Source of the DNA: an uncultured Bacteroidales bacterium
Lineage (GTDB): Bacteria > Bacteroidota > Bacteroidia > Bacteroidales > F082
Assembly: GCA_946408345.1 (NCBI GenBank)
Contig: CAMJRR010000006.1
Coordinates: forward strand, 50,585 to 114,584
DNA length: 64,000 nucleotides
Reading direction: 5' to 3'
Shown here piece after piece: positions 24,215 to 32,988 of this stretch (the first letter of the stretch is position 1; every line of letters begins with the position of its first letter). Below the pieces are notes generated by a model. It had not been told where the DNA came from and searched no databases. It worked only from the letters and a program-made list of their open reading frames with translations. A program made the translations under genes and the position numbers.

Positions 24215-25999
24215 ATGATTAACGTAACAATTGATAACAAACAGATCCAGGTCCCGGAAGGCACTACTATCCTGAAAGCCGCCCGCATGGCCGGTATCCA
24301 TATTCCTACCCTTTGCTATTTTGAACTGGCAGGAATGAAATTTGAAAACAAACCCGGTGGCTGCCGCGTTTGCGTCGTCGAAGTGACTAAGGACTTCAAC
24401 GGCCGTCCGCGTCGTAACCTGGCCCCGGCTTGCGCCACCGACTGCGTGGAAGGCATGGAAGTGCTGACCCACAGCGCCCGCGTCATCAACGCCCGTCGCA
24501 CCGTGGTCGAACTCATCCTTTCCGACCACCCGGCCGACTGCTTGACCTGCTCCAAGAGCGGCAACTGCGAGCTCCAGAGCCTGGCCCAATACCTCGGCAT
24601 CCGTGAGATTCCCTTCAAGGGCGAACAATCACATTACCGCCAAGATATGTCGCCCAGCATCGTGCGTGATATGGACAAGTGCGTTATGTGCCGCCGTTGC
24701 GAGAATATGTGTAACAACGTCCAGACCGTTGGTGCCCTGAGCGCCATCAACCGTGGATTCAGCGCTGTCGTGGCTCCTGCTTTCGAGCAAGACCTCGTCG
24801 ATTCGCCTTGCGTCATGTGCGGTCAGTGCGTCCAGGTGTGCCCCGTCGGTGCCTTGAGCGAAGTGGACGACACCCGCAATGTTATGGCTGCCATCAACAA
24901 CCCCAAGAAGACCGTCATCGTCAACACGGCTCCCGCTACGCGTGTGGCTCTCGGTGAAGAGTTCGGTATGCCTGCCGGCACCATCGTCACTGGCCAAATG
25001 GCCGCTGCCCTGCGTCGCCTCGGCTTCGATTATGTGTTCGACACCGACTTCACTGCTGACCTTACCATCATGGAGGAAGGCACTGAGCTTCTTGGCCGTA
25101 TCAAGAAATTCATGGAAGGCGACAAGAGTGTCCGTCTGCCTATCCTGACTTCCTGCTGCCCAGGTTGGGTCAACTTCTTCGAGCACAACTTCCCCGATAT
25201 GCTGGATGTGCCTTCAACCGCCAAGTCGCCTATGCAGATGTTTGGCGCCATCGCCAAGAACTACTGGGCCGAAAAGATGGGCATCAAGAGAGAAGACCTC
25301 GTCGTCGTCTCCATCATGCCTTGCTTGGCCAAGAAGTACGAAAGCAAGCGTAAGGAATTCTACAAGGACGGTAACCCGGATATCGACTACGTTCTGACGA
25401 CCCGTGAGTTGGCCCGCTTGATCAAGCAGTTCAACCTCGACCTGAAGGACATGCCGAGCGAAGACTACGACGACCCGCTGGGCGAATCCACGGGTGCCGC
25501 CGTCATCTTCGGCGCCACTGGTGGTGTGATCGAAGCTGCCACCCGTACCGCCTACGAGGTGTTCACTGGCAAGCCGCTGCCTAAGATTGACTTCACTGAA
25601 CTCCGTGGTATGGAAGGCATCCGTGACGCTTGGGTCGACTTTGATGGTACGCCCATCCATATCGGTATCGCTCACGGTCTGTCGAACGCCCGTACCCTGC
25701 TCCAAAGAGTGCGCGAAGGCAAGGAACAGTTCCACGCCATCGAGGTCATGGCCTGCCCCGGCGGTTGCGTCGGCGGCGCTGGTCAGCCCTACCACCATGG
25801 CAACAGCGAGATCATCAAGAAGCGTACGGAAGCCATCTACCGCGAGGATGCTGGCAAACCGATCCGTAAGTCGCACGAGAATCCTTCAATCAAGAAGATC
25901 TACGAAGAATACTTTGGTGAGCCTTGCGGCCACAAGTCACACGAACTGCTGCACACCCACTATTTCGACAAGTCAGAACACGTCGAGATCAGCGAGTAA
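24215..25999 (+). CDS. hydA: catalytic subunit HydA of the trimeric [FeFe] hydrogenase
   Basis: 594-aa hydrogenase. The N-terminal 2Fe-2S plant-type ferredoxin domain (residues 1-80) leads to the His-Cys 4Fe-4S region (HPADCLTCSKSGNCELQ) and two ferredoxin 4Fe-4S motifs (CVMCRRCENMC, CVMCGQCVQVCP). The H-cluster loops are all canonical: TSCCPGWVNFFEHNFPD, MPCLAKKYESKR and EVMACPGGCVGGAGQP. The C-terminus has the small-subunit-like HELLHTHY segment. With HydB and HydC this is the NADH- and ferredoxin-linked bifurcating type. Codon choice is GC-rich and strongly biased, consistent with high expression. Confidence 0.96.
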   Translation: MINVTIDNKQIQVPEGTTILKAARMAGIHIPTLCYFELAGMKFENKPGGCRVCVVEVTKDFNGRPRRNLAPACATDCVEGMEVLTHSARVINARRTVVELILSDHPADCLTCSKSGNCELQSLAQYLGIREIPFKGEQSHYRQDMSPSIVRDMDKCVMCRRCENMCNNVQTVGALSAINRGFSAVVAPAFEQDLVDSPCVMCGQCVQVCPVGALSEVDDTRNVMAAINNPKKTVIVNTAPATRVALGEEFGMPAGTIVTGQMAAALRRLGFDYVFDTDFTADLTIMEEGTELLGRIKKFMEGDKSVRLPILTSCCPGWVNFFEHNFPDMLDVPSTAKSPMQMFGAIAKNYWAEKMGIKREDLVVVSIMPCLAKKYESKRKEFYKDGNPDIDYVLTTRELARLIKQFNLDLKDMPSEDYDDPLGESTGAAVIFGATGGVIEAATRTAYEVFTGKPLPKIDFTELRGMEGIRDAWVDFDGTPIHIGIAHGLSNARTLLQRVREGKEQFHAIEVMACPGGCVGGAGQPYHHGNSEIIKKRTEAIYREDAGKPIRKSHENPSIKKIYEEYFGEPCGHKSHELLHTHYFDKSEHVEISE

Positions 26000-26034
26000 T
26001 TCAATAACCAGTAAATAATAGAAAGGAAATAAAT

Positions 26035-26511
26035 ATGGCAGTTATTAAATTATCAGAAGCTAAGGTTAACTTCATCAAGGACGTCTGCAAGTCGTATGGC
26101 AACAAGCCGGGTGAGGTCATCAATGTGCTGCACAAGGTTCAGGGCGAGTATGGCTATCTGCCTGCTGAGGTCCAGGAGCTGGTGGCTAAGGAACTGGGTA
26201 TCCCGGTTTCGAGAGTCTACGGCATCGTTTCGTTCTATTCCTTCTTCACCATGACGCCGAAAGGCGAGCACCCGATCAGCGTTTGCTTGGGTACCGCTTG
26301 CTACGTGCGTGGTGCCGAGAAGGTGCTGGACGAACTGAAGCGTCAGCTGGGCATTGGCGTCGGTGAGGTCACTCCCGACGGCAAGTTCTCTCTGACTTGC
26401 CTCCGCTGCGTCGGTGCTTGCGGTCTGGCCCCCGTCATCGAAGTCGGTGAGAAGGTCTACGGCCGTATGACGCCTGACCGCGTGAAGGACGTGCTCGCTG
26501 AGTACAAATAA
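26035..26511 (+). CDS. hydC: HydC (NuoE-like 2Fe-2S) subunit of the trimeric hydrogenase
   Basis: 158-aa NuoE family protein. The helical N-terminal bundle (NVLHKVQGEYGYLPAEVQELVAKELG) is followed by a thioredoxin-fold 2Fe-2S domain (CLGTACYVRGAEKVL, CLRCVGACGLAPV). It completes the HydBAC core. Its SD is AAAGGAA, 6 bases before ATG. A terminator follows the stop after about 60 bases. Confidence 0.95.
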   Translation: MAVIKLSEAKVNFIKDVCKSYGNKPGEVINVLHKVQGEYGYLPAEVQELVAKELGIPVSRVYGIVSFYSFFTMTPKGEHPISVCLGTACYVRGAEKVLDELKRQLGIGVGEVTPDGKFSLTCLRCVGACGLAPVIEVGEKVYGRMTPDRVKDVLAEYK

Positions 26512-26522
26512 TTCTTATGTTG

Positions 26523-26549
26523 GTAGAGACGTGTATGTCGCGTCTCTAC
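26523..26549. repeat. REP-like palindrome (GTAGAGACG family), copy 1
   Basis: GTAGAGACG ... CGTCTCTAC, 27 bases with 9-base perfect arms. The same arms recur at 44515-44542 and 45181-45208, with different loops. Confidence 0.75.
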
Positions 26550-26573
26550 AACACACCTATTTATATTAATGGG

Positions 26574-26612
26574 ACAACAACTCCATCTCGTCTGAGGTGG
26601 AGTTGTTTTATT
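26574..26612 (+). terminator. terminator of the hydrogenase operon
   Basis: ACAACTCCA pairs with TGGAGTTGT around a 13-base loop, followed by TTTATT, 60 bases past hydC. Confidence 0.75.
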
Positions 26613-27198
26613 AAAGAATAGTAAGCAAGTGTTCAAAATCAAACTGCATCATTTTTTGAATGCAGGACTTTTGCTGCTTTGTGTTATTGCAAGGAATAAC
26701 GACGAATCAATCCAGAGTATAAGTTGATTGTCAGGACTGCTTTATGCCTTGCAGTGACGCAAAGCGCGTCTCGTATTCTCGAGTCTTTTATGTAAACTTA
26801 ATTTGCACATCTTCTTAGTTTAAGTAGTAACTGTTTAAAATTAAACTACACTATCTTTTGACTTCGGGATACGGGACTTGGGGACTTTGAGACAAACCAA
26901 TTCTTATGTCCAATATGTAAACTAAAATTGCTCATCTACTTAATTCTGAACATTTGCTTATTCACAAATATACTCTTTCGATATTATTTGATGTTGTTTG
27001 TCGCATACGATACATATATGAAAACGAGAGCTATTTCTCAAAACATTTTCGATATGAAACGCGAAAAAATATCACCCAAATAAGGAAAAAATCACTATGA
27101 AATGACTCAACCAAAACAAAAAAATTAGTAATTTTGGCGGCTTAAAGTTTGAATATTAGTATTTATTATCAATTTATCATTTACCTAAACTCAACAAA
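26613..27198. promoter_or_regulatory. AT-rich spacer with a -7 box for the protease cassette
   Basis: About 586 bases without a credible gene. TAATTTTG at 27129-27136 matches TAnnTTTG and lies 62 bases before the ATG of the Kgp-like gene. I see no clear -33 TTTG. Otherwise the stretch is low-complexity AT-rich DNA with short homopurine runs. Confidence 0.45.
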
Positions 27199-30100
27199 AT
27201 GAAAAAAGTAGTTTTTATCCTGCTTTCTATAATGCTGAGTATCAGTGTTATGGCGCAGCAACAGATTCAACTGCGTTCGGCCGACAAGGCAGAATGCGTG
27301 AAGAGCGACATGACAAGCCTAAAGGCGTCGTTCTCTTTTTCAACCATTGAGGCAGAGGATTTTGAAAGTGAGCGCGGAACATTTTCGTGGCTCAGCCTGC
27401 CTAACACCGTTATCGGCGGCAACGAGGGTGACCCTCAGATTCCCGTCGTAAATCAACTTATCGCCGTGCCTTTCGGTGCTAATCCTCGCATTGAAATCAC
27501 GAGCTACAGCAGCACCGATTACAACCTTGCTGACTACGGCATGAAGACCTTGGTGCCTCGCCAGCCCTCGCTGCGTAAGGACCAAAGACCTGAAGACGTG
27601 CCTTTCATCATGAATGAGACCGCCTACCAAACCCGTGGCTTCCGCAGTGAACCTATGGCTGTCGTCAATGTGGTGGGCACTATGCGTGGTGTGCAACTCG
27701 GCAAGATGACCATCGAGCCCGTGAGCTACGACCCCGTCAACAACACCATTCGTGTGTTCAACGACATTGAGGTTACCGTCCATTTTGATGGTGCTGACCG
27801 CCAAGCCACCGAGCAGATGCTGGTTGACACCTACAGCCCTTATTTCAATGGCATCTATAGTATGTTGTTTAACGGTAGATCCATCCGCAGTGCCTACGAT
27901 GACCACCCGGACCTTTACACCACCCCAGTGAAGATGCTTGTCGTGACGACTTCGACCTATACAAACAGCACTCCTTTCCAGAACTGGCTGAATTGGAAGA
28001 AACAGAAAGGTATCGACGTGGACGTGCAGATTGTGGCCAGTGGTGCTAGCGCCTCCACCATCAAGAACCTGATTTACTCCAGATATAATGCCAACCACCC
28101 GACCTTTTTGGTCATCGTGGGCGACGAGACTGTTGTTACCTACTACCAACTTTGGGATTACGATAGCAGTTACGGCAATGCAGCCACTGACTTGGAATAT
28201 GCATCTGTTGATGGTGACGTCTATCACGATATGTTTATTAGCCGTATGTCGGTGTCGTCCACCACAGAACTTGGCAATCTTGTCAATAAGATTTTGACTT
28301 ACGAGAAATACACCATGTCTGACCCAAGCTACTTAAGCAATGTGTTGCTCATCGCTGGTGCTGATGGCACATGGGCTCCGAGAGTCGGCCGTCCTACTAT
28401 CAATTATGCTGCTGACAACTATTTCAATACGGCACACGGTTTCAACAATGTTTATAAGTATGTCACTAGCACTTATACGGGTTGCTACAACTATTTGAGT
28501 TCAGGCGTTGGTTTTGCCAACTATACTGCTCATGGTGACATTCAAGAATGGCACGATCCGAATTTCACCAACACAAATATCAACTCATTGACCAACAATG
28601 ATAAGTACTTCTGGGCTATGGGTAACTGCTGTTTGACGGCTAACTTTAAAAATGCCCAAAACAATCAAACCTGCTTTGGTGAGCAAATGATTCGTGTCGC
28701 CAATAAGGGTGCATTCGGTTACATTGGTTCTGTCCCGGAATCCTATTGGTGGGAAGACTATTATTTTGGAGTGGGTGCCACCAGCACCTATAACCAAACG
28801 CCCAGCATGTCGCAAACTACTACGGGTGTTTATGACTTTATGTTTGATGACACACAAATGAATACCTTGAACTCGGTTCCGTTCGCAGGCAATGTGGCTG
28901 TGACCTACGCCCATGCCAACAACTACACTAGCAGCGTCACTGACGAATACTATTGGAGAGCCTACCAGTGCTTTGGCGACGGTTCCGTGATGCCTTATCA
29001 CACTCAACCTGCCGCCAACAATGTGAGCCACGCCAGCACCATTAACATTGGCGCCACCAACTTCCAAGTGAACGCCCATGCTGGTTCCTATGTCGCCATC
29101 ACCAAGAACAACGAAATCCTCGGTGTGGCTCAAGCGGATGATTCTGGTATCGCAAATGTGCCGATTACTGGCCTTACCACCGCTGGTGAAGTGATGATTG
29201 TGGTTACACGCAACCAACGTCAACCTTACATCACGACCATTCAGGCCGTTTCCGTTGATGGTCCATACATCACCCTTGATAGCTACACGCCGAATATTGC
29301 TCTTGTTAACCAAAGCACTAACCTGAGCCTCACCTTCAAGAATGTGGGTAATGCTGCCACCTCTGGCAACACCACCGTCACCCTGACAGGTGATAGCAAT
29401 GTCACTATTGGTACAGGTACCAAGACCTTCAGCAGCTTGGCCGTCAATGCCACTACTACAGTGAGCGGTTTCAGTTTCACTCTCAATAATGGCGTGACAT
29501 TGGGCTCCCCTGTCACCTTGCACTATGCTGCAGTAAATGGCAGCAACACTTGGGAAGGCGACATCACCATCACACCCAACCAGATCTTCAACGTCACGGT
29601 GGCTGCTAATAATGCCAACTACGGCACGGTCAGTGGTGGTGGTCAGTACAACTACAACCAATCCTGCACCGTGACTGCCACGCCTGCCGATGGCTACATG
29701 TTCACCAATTGGACATCAAATGGTTCTGTGGTTTCCACCGAAGCTTCATACACCTTCAATGTGACGGCCAACACGGACCTGGTGGCCAACTTCACCGCAG
29801 GTGTTACCGTGTATGACGGAACAGCCACCAACCAGTTCATCCCCATGTATGGCTATTACTTTGATGACTTCACCAAGAGCGAATGCATCATTCCTGCTTC
29901 TCAATTAACTGCCATGACGGGTTGCACCGTTTCCTCTATTACATTCTATCCCAGCAGCGTAGGTACAACTAATAATACTTGGGGAAATGCTGTCCAGACC
30001 GTATTCCTTAAGGAAGTTTCAGGCACTACCCTCGGTGGAAGCTATAGCGGAATGAACGGTGCCACCACCGTCAAAGTGGCTGCGTTAGACATGCCCGTCG

Positions 30101-32853
30101 CCGGTGAGGCCTACACCATCACGTTCGACACTCCATACACCTACAATGGTGGCAATCTGCTGATTGGAGTTTACAATACTACCGATGGCAGTTACAATAA
30201 AGTGGAATGGTATGGAACCAGCAACCTGACTTCCGGCGTATCCGCATACGGCTACAATGGTAGCAGCCTGAACAATGTCTCCTACACCGCACAGTCATTC
30301 CTGCCCAAGACCACGTTCAATTATATTCCATCAACAACGCCTTACATCAGCCTTGCGCCAAACTCCGCAACAATATTGACTGGTTTCACCGAAACCCTTA
30401 CGGCTAACTATGGCAACGTGAGCGGCACACCCAGTATCACTTACACTTCAAGCAATACTAACGTAGCTACGGTGAGCGGCAGCGGCACCACGGCTACGGT
30501 GACAGCTGTAGCCCCTGGCACCGCCACCATAACCGCCACAATGACGGTTGCCGGAAGCACCTACACTGCTACTTGCGATGTAACCGTTGAGAATCCGTCA
30601 TATTGCACACCTAACCCGACTTCAAGAGACGGACAAGGCATCACCACTTTGACTTTCGGCTCAGGCGACTACGTTGTAAACAACAGCAATTCAAACGGTC
30701 TGCCCGCCAGTTCACCTTACTATGGCGACTACACTTCCATGGTGGGTGGCTATGGAGCAGGTGAAACAGCTACAGTAACCATCACTTATTCTACTGGAAG
30801 CAGCACCGTTTATAGTTATGGTACCCTCATTTGGGTGGACTGGAACAAAAACTATACTTTCGAAGACAGCGAGATTGTCTATACTGGAACAAGTGCTCAA
30901 GGTTCCAACGGCACTCCTCAAGTGCTTACTGCCACCTTTACTGTTCCTGCCTCACAGACGGCTGATGACTATCGCATGCGTATTGCCGGTGCCGACAGCT
31001 ATTTCGACAACTACATTGGTGGTTCCTCGTCAGCTAACCACGATCCGTGCTTCACCAGCACATGGGCTGTGTGCCACGACTACACCTTGCGTGTGGTTCC
31101 CGCTTCGAACGATCCTGTTGAAATCACCGCCACTGCCAATCCTGCAGAGGGTGGTACGGTCACCGGTGCAGGCACCTACACCCCCGGCACCCAATGCACC
31201 CTGACCGCCACCGCCAATGAAGGCTACACCTTCACCAACTGGATGAAGAACGGTGTGGTGATCAGCACCAACGCCAACTACAGCTTCACGGTATCGAGCG
31301 CTGCTGCATACGTGGCTAACTTCACCCCGAACAGCTATACGATCACGGCCACGGCCGTTCCCGCTGAAGGCGGCACAGTTACCGTCGGCGGTCGCAACAG
31401 AGACGACCTCTTCTACGATTTCGAAGACGGCACTTATCAAGGCTGGACGACCTTCCAAGGCAACACCACTTCGCCTCACAGCTGGATGCACATCACTGAA
31501 TATTCATACGCTTATAACTACTCCACCATGAGCAGTGGCCACGGCTACAACGAATCCGATGGATATATGTATTCTGAGTCCTACATCACTGGAGAGTCAA
31601 GTGGAAACGGCACGGCTGTCACTCCTGACAACTATCTCGTTTCTCCTCAGATCCGTTTAGGCGGCAGCATCACGTTCCATGCCGGTGCTCAAAATGTCAG
31701 TTATTGTGCGGAACACTTCTCTTTGATGGTTTCAACGACTGGCAACAACGCTGCCAATAACTTTACTGCAGTTCAGACTTGGACGTTTACTCCTACTGCA
31801 ACTTCGGGTAGTGAATGGCAAGAATTCACCGTCGACCTGAGTGCCTACAGTGGCATGGGTTATATTGCCATCCGTCACTTCGATTGCAACGACGAATGGT
31901 TCTTGTGCATCGACGATATCACCATCGTGGAAGGTCAGGATCCTTCAACCGGCAACGGTAACTTCCTCTATGGAACGACCTGCACCGTGGTGGCTACACC
32001 TAATGGTGACTACCACTTCGTGAACTGGACCGAGAACGGCATTGTGGTGTCGTCAGATGCCAGCTATTCCTTCATTGTCAATAACGATCGTGACCTTGTG
32101 GCTAACTTCTCAGAAGTGTTGCCGACCTACTACACCATTGGCGTGACTGCCAACCCAGCCAATGCTGGTACAGTAAGCGGAGCCGACAACTATGTTGAGG
32201 GTAGTGAAGCCACCTTGACCGCAACTGCCAATGAAGGTTACGAGTTCGTTAATTGGACTAAGGATGGCGAAATCGTCAGCACCGAAACCACCTACATCTT
32301 CACAGTGACTGAAGCTGCCGACTATGTGGCCAATTTCGTGCCGGTTATGAGTGAAACAATCACACTGGCCGAAGGTTGGAATTGGTGGGCCACGAACATT
32401 GACATTACCTTAGCCGACTTTGAAGCCGCTTTGGGCAGCAACGGTGTAAGCATTGTTTCGCAAGATGGTTCTAGCGTCAACTATTCCAACGGTAGGTGGA
32501 GTGGTACGCTCCAAACCATCCAAATAGGCAAGATGTATATGGTTCAGACCAGTGATGCCTGTACACTCAATGTGAGCGGTTATGTCATCAACCCGGCTGA
32601 TTATACTATTACAATCTATACTGGCTCCAACTGGATGGGCTTCATCGGTACTGAAGAGATGAGCCTTGACGAAGCATTTTCTGGCTTCACGCCTACAAAT
32701 ATGGACAACATTAAGACGCAAACTGGTTCTGCAGTCTACTATCAAGGCAGGGGCTGGAAAGGAAGAATCAGCACCTTGTCACCAGGTGAAGGCTTCATTT
32801 ACACGTCGAAAGCTTCGACTTCACAAACCTTCACTTATCCTTCAGCAGAATAA
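27199..32853 (+). CDS. Kgp-like (lysine-gingipain-type) C25 cysteine protease with adhesin and repeat domains
   Basis: 1884-aa secreted protein. Signal peptide 1-19, propeptide to about 230, C25 protease at about 240-600, an Ig-like domain to about 690. The catalytic Cys and His are C478 (GNCCLT) and H445 (YTAHGD), with D389 (AGADGTW). D520 (WWEDYYF) fits the lysine-specificity Asp of Kgp (H444, C477, D388, D516 there) by eye. InlB-type repeats lie at about 800-870, 1310-1380, 1590-1640 and 1645-1712, a Big_2-like domain at about 1050-1135, a GEVED-like domain near 1150-1300, and a cleaved-adhesin domain like that of gingipains and HagA at about 1400-1580. The last 165 residues are the tandem aromatic domain. 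It heads the four-gene cassette. Confidence 0.9.
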   Translation: MKKVVFILLSIMLSISVMAQQQIQLRSADKAECVKSDMTSLKASFSFSTIEAEDFESERGTFSWLSLPNTVIGGNEGDPQIPVVNQLIAVPFGANPRIEITSYSSTDYNLADYGMKTLVPRQPSLRKDQRPEDVPFIMNETAYQTRGFRSEPMAVVNVVGTMRGVQLGKMTIEPVSYDPVNNTIRVFNDIEVTVHFDGADRQATEQMLVDTYSPYFNGIYSMLFNGRSIRSAYDDHPDLYTTPVKMLVVTTSTYTNSTPFQNWLNWKKQKGIDVDVQIVASGASASTIKNLIYSRYNANHPTFLVIVGDETVVTYYQLWDYDSSYGNAATDLEYASVDGDVYHDMFISRMSVSSTTELGNLVNKILTYEKYTMSDPSYLSNVLLIAGADGTWAPRVGRPTINYAADNYFNTAHGFNNVYKYVTSTYTGCYNYLSSGVGFANYTAHGDIQEWHDPNFTNTNINSLTNNDKYFWAMGNCCLTANFKNAQNNQTCFGEQMIRVANKGAFGYIGSVPESYWWEDYYFGVGATSTYNQTPSMSQTTTGVYDFMFDDTQMNTLNSVPFAGNVAVTYAHANNYTSSVTDEYYWRAYQCFGDGSVMPYHTQPAANNVSHASTINIGATNFQVNAHAGSYVAITKNNEILGVAQADDSGIANVPITGLTTAGEVMIVVTRNQRQPYITTIQAVSVDGPYITLDSYTPNIALVNQSTNLSLTFKNVGNAATSGNTTVTLTGDSNVTIGTGTKTFSSLAVNATTTVSGFSFTLNNGVTLGSPVTLHYAAVNGSNTWEGDITITPNQIFNVTVAANNANYGTVSGGGQYNYNQSCTVTATPADGYMFTNWTSNGSVVSTEASYTFNVTANTDLVANFTAGVTVYDGTATNQFIPMYGYYFDDFTKSECIIPASQLTAMTGCTVSSITFYPSSVGTTNNTWGNAVQTVFLKEVSGTTLGGSYSGMNGATTVKVAALDMPVAGEAYTITFDTPYTYNGGNLLIGVYNTTDGSYNKVEWYGTSNLTSGVSAYGYNGSSLNNVSYTAQSFLPKTTFNYIPSTTPYISLAPNSATILTGFTETLTANYGNVSGTPSITYTSSNTNVATVSGSGTTATVTAVAPGTATITATMTVAGSTYTATCDVTVENPSYCTPNPTSRDGQGITTLTFGSGDYVVNNSNSNGLPASSPYYGDYTSMVGGYGAGETATVTITYSTGSSTVYSYGTLIWVDWNKNYTFEDSEIVYTGTSAQGSNGTPQVLTATFTVPASQTADDYRMRIAGADSYFDNYIGGSSSANHDPCFTSTWAVCHDYTLRVVPASNDPVEITATANPAEGGTVTGAGTYTPGTQCTLTATANEGYTFTNWMKNGVVISTNANYSFTVSSAAAYVANFTPNSYTITATAVPAEGGTVTVGGRNRDDLFYDFEDGTYQGWTTFQGNTTSPHSWMHITEYSYAYNYSTMSSGHGYNESDGYMYSESYITGESSGNGTAVTPDNYLVSPQIRLGGSITFHAGAQNVSYCAEHFSLMVSTTGNNAANNFTAVQTWTFTPTATSGSEWQEFTVDLSAYSGMGYIAIRHFDCNDEWFLCIDDITIVEGQDPSTGNGNFLYGTTCTVVATPNGDYHFVNWTENGIVVSSDASYSFIVNNDRDLVANFSEVLPTYYTIGVTANPANAGTVSGADNYVEGSEATLTATANEGYEFVNWTKDGEIVSTETTYIFTVTEAADYVANFVPVMSETITLAEGWNWWATNIDITLADFEAALGSNGVSIVSQDGSSVNYSNGRWSGTLQTIQIGKMYMVQTSDACTLNVSGYVINPADYTITIYTGSNWMGFIGTEEMSLDEAFSGFTPTNMDNIKTQTGSAVYYQGRGWKGRISTLSPGEGFIYTSKASTSQTFTYPSAE

Positions 32854-32878
32854 TGAAGGACTTTTAGACGAGTGATTT

Positions 32879-32926
32879 CGGGACTCCAGGGCACGGGATT
32901 TTATAGTCCCGTGTCCCGCAGTCCCG
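32879..32926. repeat. long GC-rich hairpin between the Kgp-like and carboxypeptidase genes
   Basis: CGGGACT ... AGTCCCG encloses GGGCACGGGA ... TCCCGTGTCC, a roughly 20-base stem with small bulges. It may attenuate or stabilise the message within the cassette. No T-run follows in the plus direction. Confidence 0.5.
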
Positions 32927-32988
32927 AGTTGCGTGTCAAAATGAATATCAATTCCAGAATGGAAACTTTTTTTATTGAAAGATTAAAG

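Noticed and set aside
26613..27198. Possible small RNA or tRNA in the long spacer
   Set aside because: No tRNA cloverleaf or conserved RNA motif was seen; only AT-rich DNA and a promoter box.
29600..32340. CRISPR-like periodic repeats in the Kgp-like gene
   Set aside because: The repetition is at protein level (InlB-type repeats), with variable spacing and diverged DNA; it is coding sequence.
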